From CTSoil-043 sp963821235 (lineage in GTDB: Bacteria; Chloroflexota; Limnocylindria; Limnocylindrales; CSP1-4): DNA of 64,000 nucleotides. Made by a program: the position numbers and the translations under genes. The stretch covers positions 310,001 to 374,000 of the forward strand of contig CAWGCS010000001.1 in assembly GCA_963821235.1 (NCBI GenBank), read 5' to 3'. The notes beneath the pieces were generated by a model. That model ran no database searches. It had not been told where the DNA came from and saw only the letters and a program-made list of their open reading frames with translations. Positions 7,947 through 16,329 of the stretch are shown here, in pieces (within the stretch, counting starts at the first letter, position 1; each line of letters begins with the position of its first letter).

Positions 7947-9653
7947 GTGAGCGAGCCCGGAACCCGCGTCCCCGGCGCCGAGCCGCCCGACACCGCCGCC
8001 GTGGCGGCGGCCGGGGCGGCGGCCGCGCCGGCCGGGGAGGTCCCGGCCGACAACGTGGTCGGCGAGGCCCCGGCCGGTGGAGCGGAGCCGACCGTCGCCC
8101 GGCGCGGCCTCGGAGCGCGGCTCGCCCGCGTCCTCGTCCCCCGATCCAGGAAGGGGATCTTCGCCCTCCTCCTCGTCGTCGGCGGCCTCGGCTTCGCCGC
8201 GCTCTGGACCGGCGTCTCGGTCATCCACTGGACCGAGACCGCCGACTTCTGCGGTCGCTGCCACCAGATGGGCCCCGAGCTGGCCGCCTACGAGGCCGGG
8301 CCCCACCGCGACGTCACCTGCGGCGAGTGCCACGTGGAGCCGGGCATCGACGGCTGGATCAAGGCCAAGCTCAACGGGACCAAGCAGCTGATCCAGGTGA
8401 TCACCGGCCTCTACCCCCAGCCGGTGCCGCCGCCCGACCACAGTGCCCTGCCCCCGGTCGAGGACACCTGCCTGCGGTGTCACTCCCTGGAGCGACTGGC
8501 AACGGCCAACCTCATCACCCGGACCGCCTTCACGGAGGACGAGACCAACACCCGCCAGTTCGTCGGGCTCATGATCCGGCCCGGGTCAGGGGACGTCTTC
8601 GACGTCGGGCGCAGCGTCCACTGGCACGTCCTGCGCGAGGTCCGCTTCCGGACGCCCGTGGACGACGCCTCGAAGATCGACTACGTGCGCGTGACCCAGG
8701 ACGACGGCACGGTCGAGGAGTTCATCTCCCAGGACCAGGTCGGCGTGGCCCAGGACGTCCAGCCCGACATCGACCGGGTCACGGCGACCGAGCGGGACGC
8801 CCGGATGGACTGCATCTCCTGCCACAACCGGGTCGGGCACCCGATCCCGAACCCGCGGGTGAGCCTGGATGCCGACCTCGCCGCGGGACGGATCGATCCC
8901 GCCCTCCCCTTCATCAAGCGCGAGGGGATGCGGATCCTGTGGTCCAGCTTCCCGGACGCGGCCGCGGCCGACGCCGAGGTGGACAAGCTCAAGGGCTTCT
9001 ACGAGCTGCGCTTCCCCGACGTCGCGGCCTCCAGGGCCGCGGAGATCGACGAGGCCGTCGCCCGGATCAAGGTCCTCTATCGCCTCACCGCGACCCCCGA
9101 CATGAAGGTGACCGCGGCGTCGTACCCGGACTTCCTCGGCCACATGGACTTCCCGGGCTGCTTCCGCTGCCACGACGGCGGCCACTTCCTCGTCAGGGAC
9201 GGGGCGATCACGAACGAGGTCATCCCCTCCACCTGCGACACCTGCCACACCTTCCCCCAGATCGGGACGGCCGTGGCGAGCCTGCCCCTGGGCGAGCCTC
9301 CGGGGACGCACGACGACCCGCTCTACGTCTTCAACCACCGGAACGTCGCCACGTCCCTCGACCCGGGCTCCCAGAGCTGTGGCGAGTGCCATGCCCGCGA
9401 CTACTGCCTCAACTGCCACAAGACGGGCGCGGTCAACGTGCACCACGACGAGATGATGACCAACCACGCCCAGGTCATCCGGGAGTCCGGCAACCAGTCC
9501 TGCGCCTACTGCCACCAGCCCGTCTACTGCGCCCGCTGCCACTCCGAGAAGGTGCTGCCCGTGACCTCGCCGTTCCTCGGCGGGGGAACGCCCGGCCAGA
9601 AGCCGGAGGGCGTCCGTTGGCCCCTCATCGCCGGGAGGCCTCCCGGCTCGTGA
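7947..9653 (+). CDS. Membrane-anchored decahaem c-type cytochrome, NapC/NirT-like N-terminus
   Basis: A 568-residue protein. An Ala/Pro-rich cytoplasmic start is followed by one membrane helix (about 70-92), then CGRCHQM (C102-H106), the typical first haem of NapC/NirT quinol dehydrogenases. Nine further CXXCH motifs begin at C125, C175, C289, C405, C430, C478, C487, C519 and C528, making ten haems. The long spacers at about 180-285 and 295-400 differ from compact NrfH/NapC proteins, so this is a fused multidomain conduit. It probably takes electrons from membrane quinol and passes them outward, perhaps to the upstream octahaem protein. Start GTG 7947 has GGAG at 7934-7937. The final electron acceptor cannot be read from sequence. 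Confidence 0.9.
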   Translation: MSEPGTRVPGAEPPDTAAVAAAGAAAAPAGEVPADNVVGEAPAGGAEPTVARRGLGARLARVLVPRSRKGIFALLLVVGGLGFAALWTGVSVIHWTETADFCGRCHQMGPELAAYEAGPHRDVTCGECHVEPGIDGWIKAKLNGTKQLIQVITGLYPQPVPPPDHSALPPVEDTCLRCHSLERLATANLITRTAFTEDETNTRQFVGLMIRPGSGDVFDVGRSVHWHVLREVRFRTPVDDASKIDYVRVTQDDGTVEEFISQDQVGVAQDVQPDIDRVTATERDARMDCISCHNRVGHPIPNPRVSLDADLAAGRIDPALPFIKREGMRILWSSFPDAAAADAEVDKLKGFYELRFPDVAASRAAEIDEAVARIKVLYRLTATPDMKVTAASYPDFLGHMDFPGCFRCHDGGHFLVRDGAITNEVIPSTCDTCHTFPQIGTAVASLPLGEPPGTHDDPLYVFNHRNVATSLDPGSQSCGECHARDYCLNCHKTGAVNVHHDEMMTNHAQVIRESGNQSCAYCHQPVYCARCHSEKVLPVTSPFLGGGTPGQKPEGVRWPLIAGRPPGS

Positions 9654-9694
9654 CCCTGCGCCGGCGCACGCACGCCGGCAGGAAGGAACGACAC

Positions 9695-10243
9695 GTGCGC
9701 GTCCCCCGAAGAACCAGGCCCCGCCTCTCGGCCTTCAGCGGCGCCTTCGCAGTCCTCCTGCTGGCCCTCTCCGGCGGCCTGCTCGCCGCCTGCGGCGGCG
9801 GCGCGACGGCGATGCCGTCGATGAGCCCGGCCGCCGAGGCCGCCAGCGACACGATGCACGCCCCGGCCGGCGACGCGGCCGCCATCGAAGCGGCCTGGGC
9901 GGCCCGGCCCGACTACGTGAGCCACGCGAGCTCGATGGTCCAGGAGGCCTACCGCTACGCCCTGGAGCGCCCCGACGTGATCCAGTGGATGCCCTGCTAC
10001 TGCGGCTGCGCGGCGATGGCCCATCGCAGCAACCTCGACTGCTTCTTCCGCTCGCGGATGGCCGGCGGCGCGGTTGCGTTCGAAGAGCACGCCTCGTACT
10101 GCGACGTCTGCGTCGACACCGCGCTCCTGGCCAAGAAGCGCGTCGCGGAGGGTCGCTCGCTGGCGGAGGTCCGGGCGGAGGTCGACGCTCTCTACGGCGG
10201 CAAGGGGGTCCCGGGGACCCCGACCGACCTCCCGCAGAGCTAG
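9695..10243 (+). CDS. PCYCGC-motif lipoprotein
   Basis: A 182-residue lipoprotein. The signal segment ends in the lipobox LLAAC (C33). After a short low-complexity linker comes the hallmark PCYCGC (residues 100-105) with further cysteines in NLDCFF and the CDVC stretch. This family is found in many Gram-positive-type bacteria and its biochemical role is not established; the clustered cysteines suggest metal or haem-related binding. GGAAGGA at 9681-9687 precedes GTG 9695. The gene closes the cytochrome operon, which suggests a role in cytochrome maturation or copper/metal handling; that is inference. The stop overlaps the stop of the opposite-strand gene in a shared CTAG. Confidence 0.88.
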   Translation: MRVPRRTRPRLSAFSGAFAVLLLALSGGLLAACGGGATAMPSMSPAAEAASDTMHAPAGDAAAIEAAWAARPDYVSHASSMVQEAYRYALERPDVIQWMPCYCGCAAMAHRSNLDCFFRSRMAGGAVAFEEHASYCDVCVDTALLAKKRVAEGRSLAEVRAEVDALYGGKGVPGTPTDLPQS

Positions 10244-10818
10244 ACGGCCGACGGCGGCGTGGCGTCCCCGCCGGAGCGTCGCGGCGTCCCGGCCCACGGG
10301 TCCTGCTCGCGGTACGGCGCGAAGACCTGCGCCCGGGCGTGGTTGACGGCGATGAAGGCCACGCTCTGGCGCGCTTCGCCCAGCCGCTCCGCCCAGAACG
10401 TGGCGTCCGTGATGGGGATGAACGCGCCGTGCAGGTCGGAGAGGCTGTCGCGCAGGCTCCGCTCCGGCAGGAGATGCACGTGCCCCACGATGCTGAAGGG
10501 CGGGATCGAGATGAGCGCCCGCTCGGCCACCTTCGGGGTGCGCAGCTCGCGCATCGGCTCGACCGTGGTCAGCGAGACGGCGAAGAGGATCGAGGAGAGG
10601 GTGACCTGGGCGAACTCGGCCCGAGCCGGGACCTCGCTCGACCCGTACTCCTCGAGGGTGACCTCCTCGAGCACGAGGTGGGGTTCGCCCGCCTGGTTGA
10701 GGATGTCGGTGACGCGGTGCTGCTGGGTGGGGATGGTGCCCCGGACGATCAGCTGCTCCGTGTACAAGGTCAGCGGCACCACCCGCGTCGGGATCGGCGA
10801 CTCGTTGAGCATCGTCAT
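10240..10818 (-). CDS. Conserved-looking protein of unknown function (192 aa)
   Basis: I do not recognise the family with confidence. The protein is soluble, with no signal peptide or membrane segment. It has two similar-looking beta-rich halves: residues 12-60 contain LYTEQLIVRGTIPTQQHRV, and residues 65-125 contain a VTLSSILFAVSL strand and HVHLLPERSLRDSL. The N-terminal part resembles small DUF6812-like proteins, but that is only an impression. The start is supported by TAGACT at 10825-10830 ending 6 bases upstream, with no Shine-Dalgarno, a pattern repeated across the window. It converges on the PCYCGC gene. Confidence 0.7.
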   Translation of the reverse strand: MTMLNESPIPTRVVPLTLYTEQLIVRGTIPTQQHRVTDILNQAGEPHLVLEEVTLEEYGSSEVPARAEFAQVTLSSILFAVSLTTVEPMRELRTPKVAERALISIPPFSIVGHVHLLPERSLRDSLSDLHGAFIPITDATFWAERLGEARQSVAFIAVNHARAQVFAPYREQDPWAGTPRRSGGDATPPSAV

Positions 10819-10824
10819 GGCGGC

Positions 10825-10830
10825 AGTCTA
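10825..10830 (-). promoter_or_regulatory. Candidate -10 (TAGACT), leaderless start for the gene at 10240-10818
   Basis: On the minus strand TAGACT ends 6 bases before the ATG. With a usual 6-8 base distance from -10 to +1, transcription would begin at the start codon. There is no Shine-Dalgarno and no clear -35. Confidence 0.5.
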
Positions 10831-10934
10831 GGGGCGCCGCATGCCGAGTGGAACGGGCGGCCGGGCCCATCTCGCCGATGGCGGCGCTGTCGCGCACCGA
10901 GGCGTCGCCGGGCGCGCCCGGTGCGCGCCGGGCC

Positions 10935-12656
10935 TCAGCCGCCCGGGAGGCCCCGTGCCGCAGCCTGGGTGACGAGGTGCTCGGCACCGGCCTGGAGCTC
11001 GTGCCAGAGGCGGGCGACCGTGGCGAGCGTGTCGATCTCCTCGACGGGCTTGTCGTCGCGGACGCGAGCGATCCGCGGGAAGCGCAGGGCGAAGCCCGAG
11101 GCGTGGCGGGCCGATCGCATGATCACGTCGAAGGCGACCTCCACGACGAGGGTCGGCTCCACCACCCGGTAGCGCCCGTGGCGCGAGATCGTGTGGTCCT
11201 CGAACCAGCGGGTGAGTTCGGCGATCTCCGCGTCCGTCAGCCCCGAGTAGGCCTTCCCGATCGTGACGAGGCCGCCGGTGGCCTCGTCGCGGACGGCGAA
11301 CGTGTAGTCGGAGAGCACGCCGTGCCGCTTGCCGTGGCCGGCCTCGACGCCGACGACGACGCAGTCGATCGTGGCCAGCGCCTTCTTCATCTTCAGCCAC
11401 CCGTAGCCCCGCCGGCCGGGCGAGTAGGTGCTGGCCGGGTCCTTGACCATCAGGCCCTCGTTGCGGCGGCCGCGGGCCTCGACGAAGATCCGCTCCAGGT
11501 CCTCCGCGGACGAGGCGGTGGCGAGGAGGCTCAGGGCGAAGCGCGCCGGATCCGCCTCCGCCAGTCCCAGCGCCTCCAGGCGGACCCGTCGCTCGCGCAG
11601 CGGTAGCTCGAGGAGCGGGGCTGCCTCGCCGTTGCCGGGCCCGGCGGCCAGGAGGTCGAAGGCGACGAAGGCGACGGGCACCTCGGCCAGCACCGCCGGG
11701 GACGGCGCCTTCCGCCCCAGGCGCGTCTGGAGGGCCAGGAAGGGGAGGACGACGCCCTCGCGGTACGCGAGCAGCTCGCCGTCGAGGATCCCCGACCATG
11801 GAAGGCCGCGGGCGGCCGCGACGACCTCCGGGAACTGCCCGGAGACGTCGTGGAGGTCGCGCGAGTAGAGCCGCACGTCGTCGCCGCGGCGATGGAGCTG
11901 GGCCCGGATGCCGTCGTACTTGTCCTCCGTCCAGACCACCGGGCCCAGGCGGGCAAGGATCTCCGCCGCATCCTCCGCCGGCGAGGCGAGCATGAAGCGG
12001 AGCGGATGGAAGAGCCGCAGGCGGGCGTCGCCCAGCCGGTCGAGCCGGGCGAGGAGGGCGGCCTCCCCGAGGTCGCCGGTGAGCATCACGGCCCGGGCGA
12101 CGTCCGCGGTAGGGCGCTCGAAGGCCCGCGCGATGGCGGCCTCGACGAGCCCCTCGCGCAACCCGATGCGGAGCTCGCCGCCCAGGATCTTCACGACGTG
12201 CATCGCGGCGGTCGGATCGAGGCGCCGCAGGAGCTCCTCGAAGACGGCGGCCTTGGCCGCCGGGCCGCGGGCCGCCACGATCGTGTCGACGGCAGCGGCG
12301 ACGTCGGGCACGGAGGGGCTGTCAACGCCGTTCGCCGGTTCCCCGACCGCCCGCTCGTCCCGGGCCGCCAGGACGTCGCCGACGGCGCGGCCGAGGTCCG
12401 AGTAGCGGTCGTAGGCGGCGGCGAGATCCGCCCGCGAGACCCCGGCGACGCGGGTGACGGTGTCCGCGAGGGTGGCCCAGCCGAGGCCGAGGGTGCGGTC
12501 GTCCGCCTCGGCGAAGGCGCGCCCGGAGAAGAAGATGACGGCCGGTCTCAGCACCTCGGCGTCGGCCGTGGCGAGGTAGTCGGCGAGGAGGCGCGTCTTC
12601 TCCGAGGTCCGCGTCGTGGCGGCGATCCGCTCGGCGACCTCGCTCCACCGGCGCAT
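10935..12656 (-). CDS. ATP-dependent DNA ligase (LigB-type)
   Basis: A 573-residue ligase. The N-terminal DNA-binding domain covers about 1-215. The adenylation domain has catalytic lysine K246 in EDKYDGIR, motif III with GILDGELL, motif IV VAFVAFDLLA and motif V EGLMVKDPASTYSPGRR followed by WLKMKK. An OB-fold domain with TLVVEVAFDVIMRSARH and GFALRFPRIARVR completes the enzyme. It seals nicks in DNA using ATP and is probably a repair ligase additional to an NAD-dependent replicative LigA not seen here. It diverges from a GNAT gene across only 26 bases. Compare the catalytically dead-looking relative at 61146. Confidence 0.95.
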   Translation of the reverse strand: MRRWSEVAERIAATTRTSEKTRLLADYLATADAEVLRPAVIFFSGRAFAEADDRTLGLGWATLADTVTRVAGVSRADLAAAYDRYSDLGRAVGDVLAARDERAVGEPANGVDSPSVPDVAAAVDTIVAARGPAAKAAVFEELLRRLDPTAAMHVVKILGGELRIGLREGLVEAAIARAFERPTADVARAVMLTGDLGEAALLARLDRLGDARLRLFHPLRFMLASPAEDAAEILARLGPVVWTEDKYDGIRAQLHRRGDDVRLYSRDLHDVSGQFPEVVAAARGLPWSGILDGELLAYREGVVLPFLALQTRLGRKAPSPAVLAEVPVAFVAFDLLAAGPGNGEAAPLLELPLRERRVRLEALGLAEADPARFALSLLATASSAEDLERIFVEARGRRNEGLMVKDPASTYSPGRRGYGWLKMKKALATIDCVVVGVEAGHGKRHGVLSDYTFAVRDEATGGLVTIGKAYSGLTDAEIAELTRWFEDHTISRHGRYRVVEPTLVVEVAFDVIMRSARHASGFALRFPRIARVRDDKPVEEIDTLATVARLWHELQAGAEHLVTQAAARGLPGG

Positions 12657-12665
12657 GGGCGGGAT

Positions 12666-12673
12666 GGTATACG
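12666..12673. promoter_or_regulatory. Shared palindromic -10-like GTATAC between divergent ligase and GNAT genes
   Basis: The 26-base gap holds GGTATACG. Read on the plus strand TATACG (12668-12673) ends 9 bases before the GNAT ATG. Read on the minus strand TATACC (12666-12671) ends 9 bases before the ligase ATG. Neither gene has a Shine-Dalgarno, so both may be leaderless and compete for one element. Confidence 0.45.
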
Positions 12674-12682
12674 CTCGCCGCG

Positions 12683-13369
12683 ATGCGGTCCCCGAGCTGG
12701 TTCCCCGACGCGATCGAGGGGCGGACGGTCGTCCTCCGCCGGCACCACGCGCGCAACCTGGCCGCCTTCGCCCGGTGGTACGCAGACCCCGAGGTGGCCC
12801 GCCTGACCCGCTACCAGGACGGGCCGATGCGACCCGACGACGTCCGCCGCTTCTTCGAGGCGCGGGTGGCCGGGCCCGGGTCGCTGGCCCTGGCGATCCA
12901 CCTGCGGGATTCCGATCGCCTGATCGGCACGTGCGCCTTCAGCCAGGTCGACGGGGACAACGGCTCGGCGCTCTTCCACATCACGATCGGCGAGCGCGAC
13001 TGCTGGGGTCGTGGCTACGGATCGGAGGCGACGGCCCTCATGCTGGAGCACGCCTTCGGGACGCTGGGCCTCCACCGGGTCGCCCTCTCCGTGTTCGCCT
13101 TCAATGAGCGTGCCATCCGCGCCTACCGCAAGGTCGGCTTCGTGACGGAGGGGCGATCGCGCGAGGCGATCTGGCGAGACGGCCGCTTCTCCGACGAGAT
13201 CCAGATGAGCATGCTCGCCGGCGAGTGGCGGGCGGCGCGGGAGCGCCTCCTGGGGCGGGACGGCGCGGGAGCGGCGCCGGCGGGCGACGAGGCCCGGTCT
13301 GGCGAACCTTCACGGCCGCCTGGCGCGGCCCACCCGGCCGAGGCGGCCCACCCGGCAGAGGCGCGATGA
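12683..13369 (+). CDS. GNAT family N-acetyltransferase (RimJ/RimL-like)
   Basis: A 228-residue protein. Residues 14-180 form an acetyltransferase domain of the RimJ/RimL type. The acetyl-CoA pyrophosphate loop is in DCWGRGYGSEA (Q/RxxGxG/A pattern). The following helix and LHRVALSVFAFNERAIRAYRKVGF are typical of motif B. The substrate is unknown; relatives acetylate protein N-termini or small amines. A C-terminal tail of about 40 residues rich in Ala/Gly/Pro is disordered-looking. The stop overlaps the next start (ATGA at 13366-13369). Confidence 0.9.
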   Translation: MRSPSWFPDAIEGRTVVLRRHHARNLAAFARWYADPEVARLTRYQDGPMRPDDVRRFFEARVAGPGSLALAIHLRDSDRLIGTCAFSQVDGDNGSALFHITIGERDCWGRGYGSEATALMLEHAFGTLGLHRVALSVFAFNERAIRAYRKVGFVTEGRSREAIWRDGRFSDEIQMSMLAGEWRAARERLLGRDGAGAAPAGDEARSGEPSRPPGAAHPAEAAHPAEAR

Positions 13370-13650
13370 CCAGCACCGGCCCCGCAGCGGCGGCTGCCCG
13401 GGAGACGTTCCGCGGCCACCTCGAGGCGAAGGGGCACGCCGTCCAGAACGCCCGGGCCGCGGCCGCAGACCTGGAGGACGCCCTCGCAGCCGGCGCCCTG
13501 GTCCGCACGCCGCTCCTCGACCAGATGCTCCGCGACCTGTCGCTCGCCCTCGAGGTCGACCCCCACGCCGGCGCGAAGCTGGGCGGCAAGTCGGCGGAGG
13601 CGGCGCGGTTCATCCTCCGCGCCATCTCGCGCGAGCTCGAGAGCGCCTGA
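13366..13650 (+). CDS. Small helical protein of unknown function (94 aa)
   Basis: Translationally coupled to the GNAT gene through ATGA. The protein is almost wholly helical and Ala-rich, without membrane segments or cysteines. Phrases such as NARAAAADLEDALAAGALV and LLDQMLRDLSLALEVD suggest a small bundle. I do not recognise a family. Position suggests it is cotranscribed with the acetyltransferase and may be its partner or substrate, which is speculation. Confidence 0.65.
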   Translation: MTSTGPAAAAARETFRGHLEAKGHAVQNARAAAADLEDALAAGALVRTPLLDQMLRDLSLALEVDPHAGAKLGGKSAEAARFILRAISRELESA

Positions 13651-13737
13651 GCGCCAGCCCGGCGCGCGGGGCGAACCCGGATCCCGCTGCCGCCGGACGG
13701 GCCTCGAAGCCGAGTCGCTGCCGATCCGCCCCGACCC

Positions 13738-14358
13738 CTACGGGGCCGACACCGTCACCTCCGTGGCCGGACCGAAGCTCAACCCGCCGGCGCCGGGGCT
13801 CGCGTTCGGGTCCGGCGACGCGTTCGGGTCCGCCACGCGGCTGCCCGGCGTGACCGCGACCGTGCTGCCGACCGTGACCGCCTCGGCCGTCGCGTCCGTT
13901 GCGGTGCGGTACGCCGTCGAGGCGTCGAGGGGAACCGTGATCGAGGTCCCGGACCCGAGCTTCAGGGTGATCGAATCGGCGCTGATCGCGGTGACCGTTC
14001 CGCTGAGGGTGATCCCGCCGCCGTTCCCCCCGACGAAGCCCTGCCCGTCGCCCGGCAGCTGCCCGTCGCCGGGCAGCTGGCCGTAGCCGGGCAGCTGGCC
14101 GTTCCCGAACCGTGTGACGGTCGCCGCTGGGGCGGTCAGGCGTCCGCCGGCGAAGGCCAGGCCGCCGATGGCCACGGCCGCTGCGAGCGCCATCAGCCAG
14201 GTGCCGCCGCGGCCGGAGCTGCGGACCGGCCGGGCGATGACCTCGGCGAGGGGCGCCGCGGTCGCGGTCGACCTCTGCGGCGCGCCGTCAGGCGGAGGGG
14301 TGGGACGGCCGGCGAGATCCGGCGCGGAAGGATCGCCGGGGAGGGTCGGTTCGGTCAC
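13738..14358 (-). CDS. Membrane-anchored DUF5666-like protein, last gene of the MacAB operon
   Basis: A 206-residue protein. A Pro-rich cytoplasmic part is followed by one membrane segment (about 53-72). A short repeat of GQLPGYGQLPGDGQ units leads to a small beta-barrel-like domain (about 113-205) with TLSGTVTAISADSITLKL and GTSITVPLD. This matches the DUF5666 pattern in which strand-turn-strand units describe an OB-like domain. Ten bases separate it from the permease gene. Such proteins often accompany MacB-type ABC transporters, but their role is unknown. The ASPDPNASP stretch near the end is low complexity. Confidence 0.75.
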   Translation of the reverse strand: MTEPTLPGDPSAPDLAGRPTPPPDGAPQRSTATAAPLAEVIARPVRSSGRGGTWLMALAAAVAIGGLAFAGGRLTAPAATVTRFGNGQLPGYGQLPGDGQLPGDGQGFVGGNGGGITLSGTVTAISADSITLKLGSGTSITVPLDASTAYRTATDATAEAVTVGSTVAVTPGSRVADPNASPDPNASPGAGGLSFGPATEVTVSAP

Positions 14359-14368
14359 GGGAGTCTCC

Positions 14369-15577
14369 TTACTCGTAGTGGAGGGCTGTGATCGGGTCGA
14401 GGCGGGCGGCCTGGCGTGCCGGCCAGACGCCGAAGACGACGCCGACGGCCAGGCTGAAGCCGACCGCCACGACGACGGTCAGCGGATTGAAGAAGAAGCC
14501 CCAGCCGGCGATGGCGCCGATGACGGCGGAGGCGGCCACGCCGAGGGCGATGCCGATGAGGCCGCCGAGGAGGGAGAGGACCAGGGCCTCGACGAGGAAC
14601 TGCAGCATGATGTCCGACCCGCGGGCACCGATGGCCTTGCGGATCCCGATCTCGCGCGTCCGCTCCCGGACGCTCACCAGCATGATGTTCATGATCCCGA
14701 TCCCGCCGACGACGAGCGAGATCGAGGCGATGCCCGCCAGGAGCAGGGTGAGCAGGCCCGTCACCGAGGAGAAGGTGTCCAGGAGCTGGGCCTGGTCCGA
14801 GATGCTGAAGTCGTCGTTCGTGCCGTCCGTCCCGTGCCGCTCCTCGAGGAGCGCCGTGAGCCGCGCCTTGGTGAGGTCGATGGCGTCGGCCGACGCCACG
14901 CTGACGGCGATGGAGCGGACGGTGGTCCCGCTGATGAAGTAGCGCTGGGCGGTCGTGATAGGGATGAGCACCTGGTCGTCCTGGTTGCCGATGCCCGAGG
15001 TGCCCTTGGCCTGCAGGATGCCGACCACCCGGAACGGGATCCCGCCGACGAGGATGTCGCTCCCGATCGCGTCCGCGCCGAGCCCCAGGTCGTCGGCGGT
15101 CGTCGAGCCGAGGACCGCCACCCGCAGCTTCGACGCCACGGCGACATCGGTCAGGAACGAGCCCTGCCAGATGGAGTGCGTCCGGACGGCGAGGTAATCG
15201 GCGGTTGTGCCGGCGATGGTGGTCGTCGTGTTCTTGTCGCCGGCCACGACGACGGCCTGGGTGGAGACCTCCGGGGCCACGGCAGCCACGTCGGACAGCC
15301 CGGCGATCGCCGTCGCGTCGGCCAGCGTGAGCGTCGTCGCCGTCCCGGCGCCGAGGCGCACGAACCCGCTCGTCGTGGAGCCCGGCTGGACCGTCAGGAG
15401 GTTGGTGCCGAGGCTGCTGATGCGGCTGGTGATGCCGCTCGTGGCGCCCTGGGCGACCGCCACCAGGGCCACGATCGACCCCACGCCGATGATGATGCCC
15501 AGCATGGTGAGGACGGCCCGCAGGCGCGCCGCGCCGAGCCGCGACACCGCGAGCTGCACCAGCTCGAGGTACCTCAT
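14369..15577 (-). CDS. MacB-type ABC transporter permease (FtsX domain)
   Basis: A 402-residue permease with the MacB layout: a first membrane helix near residue 20-45 (LTMLGIIIGVGSIVALVAVAQG), a large extracytoplasmic MacB_PCD domain (about 50-255), then three membrane helices of the FtsX domain with the conserved RTREIGIRKAIGA coupling segment. It uses the mechanotransmission mechanism of MacB rather than classical import or export through a pore. The ATPase gene overlaps its start by 4 bases (ATGA at 15574-15577). With the adaptor it forms a tripartite-like exporter for peptides, lipids or macrolide-like compounds. Confidence 0.93.
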   Translation of the reverse strand: MRYLELVQLAVSRLGAARLRAVLTMLGIIIGVGSIVALVAVAQGATSGITSRISSLGTNLLTVQPGSTTSGFVRLGAGTATTLTLADATAIAGLSDVAAVAPEVSTQAVVVAGDKNTTTTIAGTTADYLAVRTHSIWQGSFLTDVAVASKLRVAVLGSTTADDLGLGADAIGSDILVGGIPFRVVGILQAKGTSGIGNQDDQVLIPITTAQRYFISGTTVRSIAVSVASADAIDLTKARLTALLEERHGTDGTNDDFSISDQAQLLDTFSSVTGLLTLLLAGIASISLVVGGIGIMNIMLVSVRERTREIGIRKAIGARGSDIMLQFLVEALVLSLLGGLIGIALGVAASAVIGAIAGWGFFFNPLTVVVAVGFSLAVGVVFGVWPARQAARLDPITALHYE

Positions 15578-16329
15578 TCCAGGAGCCTCCCGTCCCGCAC
15601 GTGGATCTGCCGCGTCGCGGCCACGGCGACGTCCGAGTCGTGGGTGATGAGGACGATCGTCGTGCCCGCCGCGTTCAGCTCGTGGAGGAGCCGGAGCACC
15701 TCGGTCCCGGAGGCGCTGTCGAGGTTGCCCGTCGGCTCGTCGGCGAGGATCAGGACGGGGCGTGTCACGAGGGCGCGGGCGATCGCCACTCGCTGCTGCT
15801 GACCTCCCGACAGCTCCGACGGCTCGTGGTCGAGGCGGTCGCCCAGGCCGAGGCGCTCCAGGGCGGCCTTCGCCCGCTCCACCCGCTCGCGGCGGGGCAC
15901 CCCCTGGTAGAGGAGTGGCGTCGCGACGTTGTCGAGGGCGCTCGTCCGGGGCAGCAGGTTGAACGACTGGAAGACGAACCCGATGGCGTGGCTGCGGACG
16001 CGGGCGAGGTCGTCGTCGTCGAGCGTCTCGACGGAGGTCCCGGCCAGGTGGTAGGTGCCCCCCGTCGGCCGATCGAGGCAGCCGATGATGTTCATGAGGG
16101 TGGACTTGCCGCTCCCCGAGGGCCCCACGACCGCCAGGAAGTCGCCGGCGAAGACGTCGAGGTCGACACCGCGCAGGGCGGCCACCTCAAGGCGCCCGGA
16201 CGAGTAGACGCGGGTGATGCCGCGCAGCTCGATGACCGGCGTCCCGTCGGCCGGGAGCCACGTCCCGGCGGCGTCGGGGTCGGGCGGCGCGATCGGCGCC
16301 GCAGCCCCGCCAAGCTCGGGGGAGATCAC
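15574..16329 (-). CDS. MacB-type ABC transporter ATP-binding protein
   Basis: A 251-residue ATPase of the LolD/MacB family. Walker A is GPSGSGKST (69-77), the signature is ELSGGQQQRVAIA, and Walker B is ILADEPTGNLD with the D-loop SASG. An extra 30-residue N-terminal tail precedes the ABC domain. It energises the permease encoded next. The start is GTG, overlapping the adaptor stop (GTGA on the minus strand at 16326-16329), so translation is coupled. Confidence 0.95.
   Translation of the reverse strand: MISPELGGAAAPIAPPDPDAAGTWLPADGTPVIELRGITRVYSSGRLEVAALRGVDLDVFAGDFLAVVGPSGSGKSTLMNIIGCLDRPTGGTYHLAGTSVETLDDDDLARVRSHAIGFVFQSFNLLPRTSALDNVATPLLYQGVPRRERVERAKAALERLGLGDRLDHEPSELSGGQQQRVAIARALVTRPVLILADEPTGNLDSASGTEVLRLLHELNAAGTTIVLITHDSDVAVAATRQIHVRDGRLLE

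Noticed and set aside
8327..9694. In-frame extension upstream of the PCYCGC lipoprotein
   Set aside because: The region is the decahaem cytochrome read in another frame. The lipoprotein signal peptide begins at GTG 9695 with a good ribosome site.
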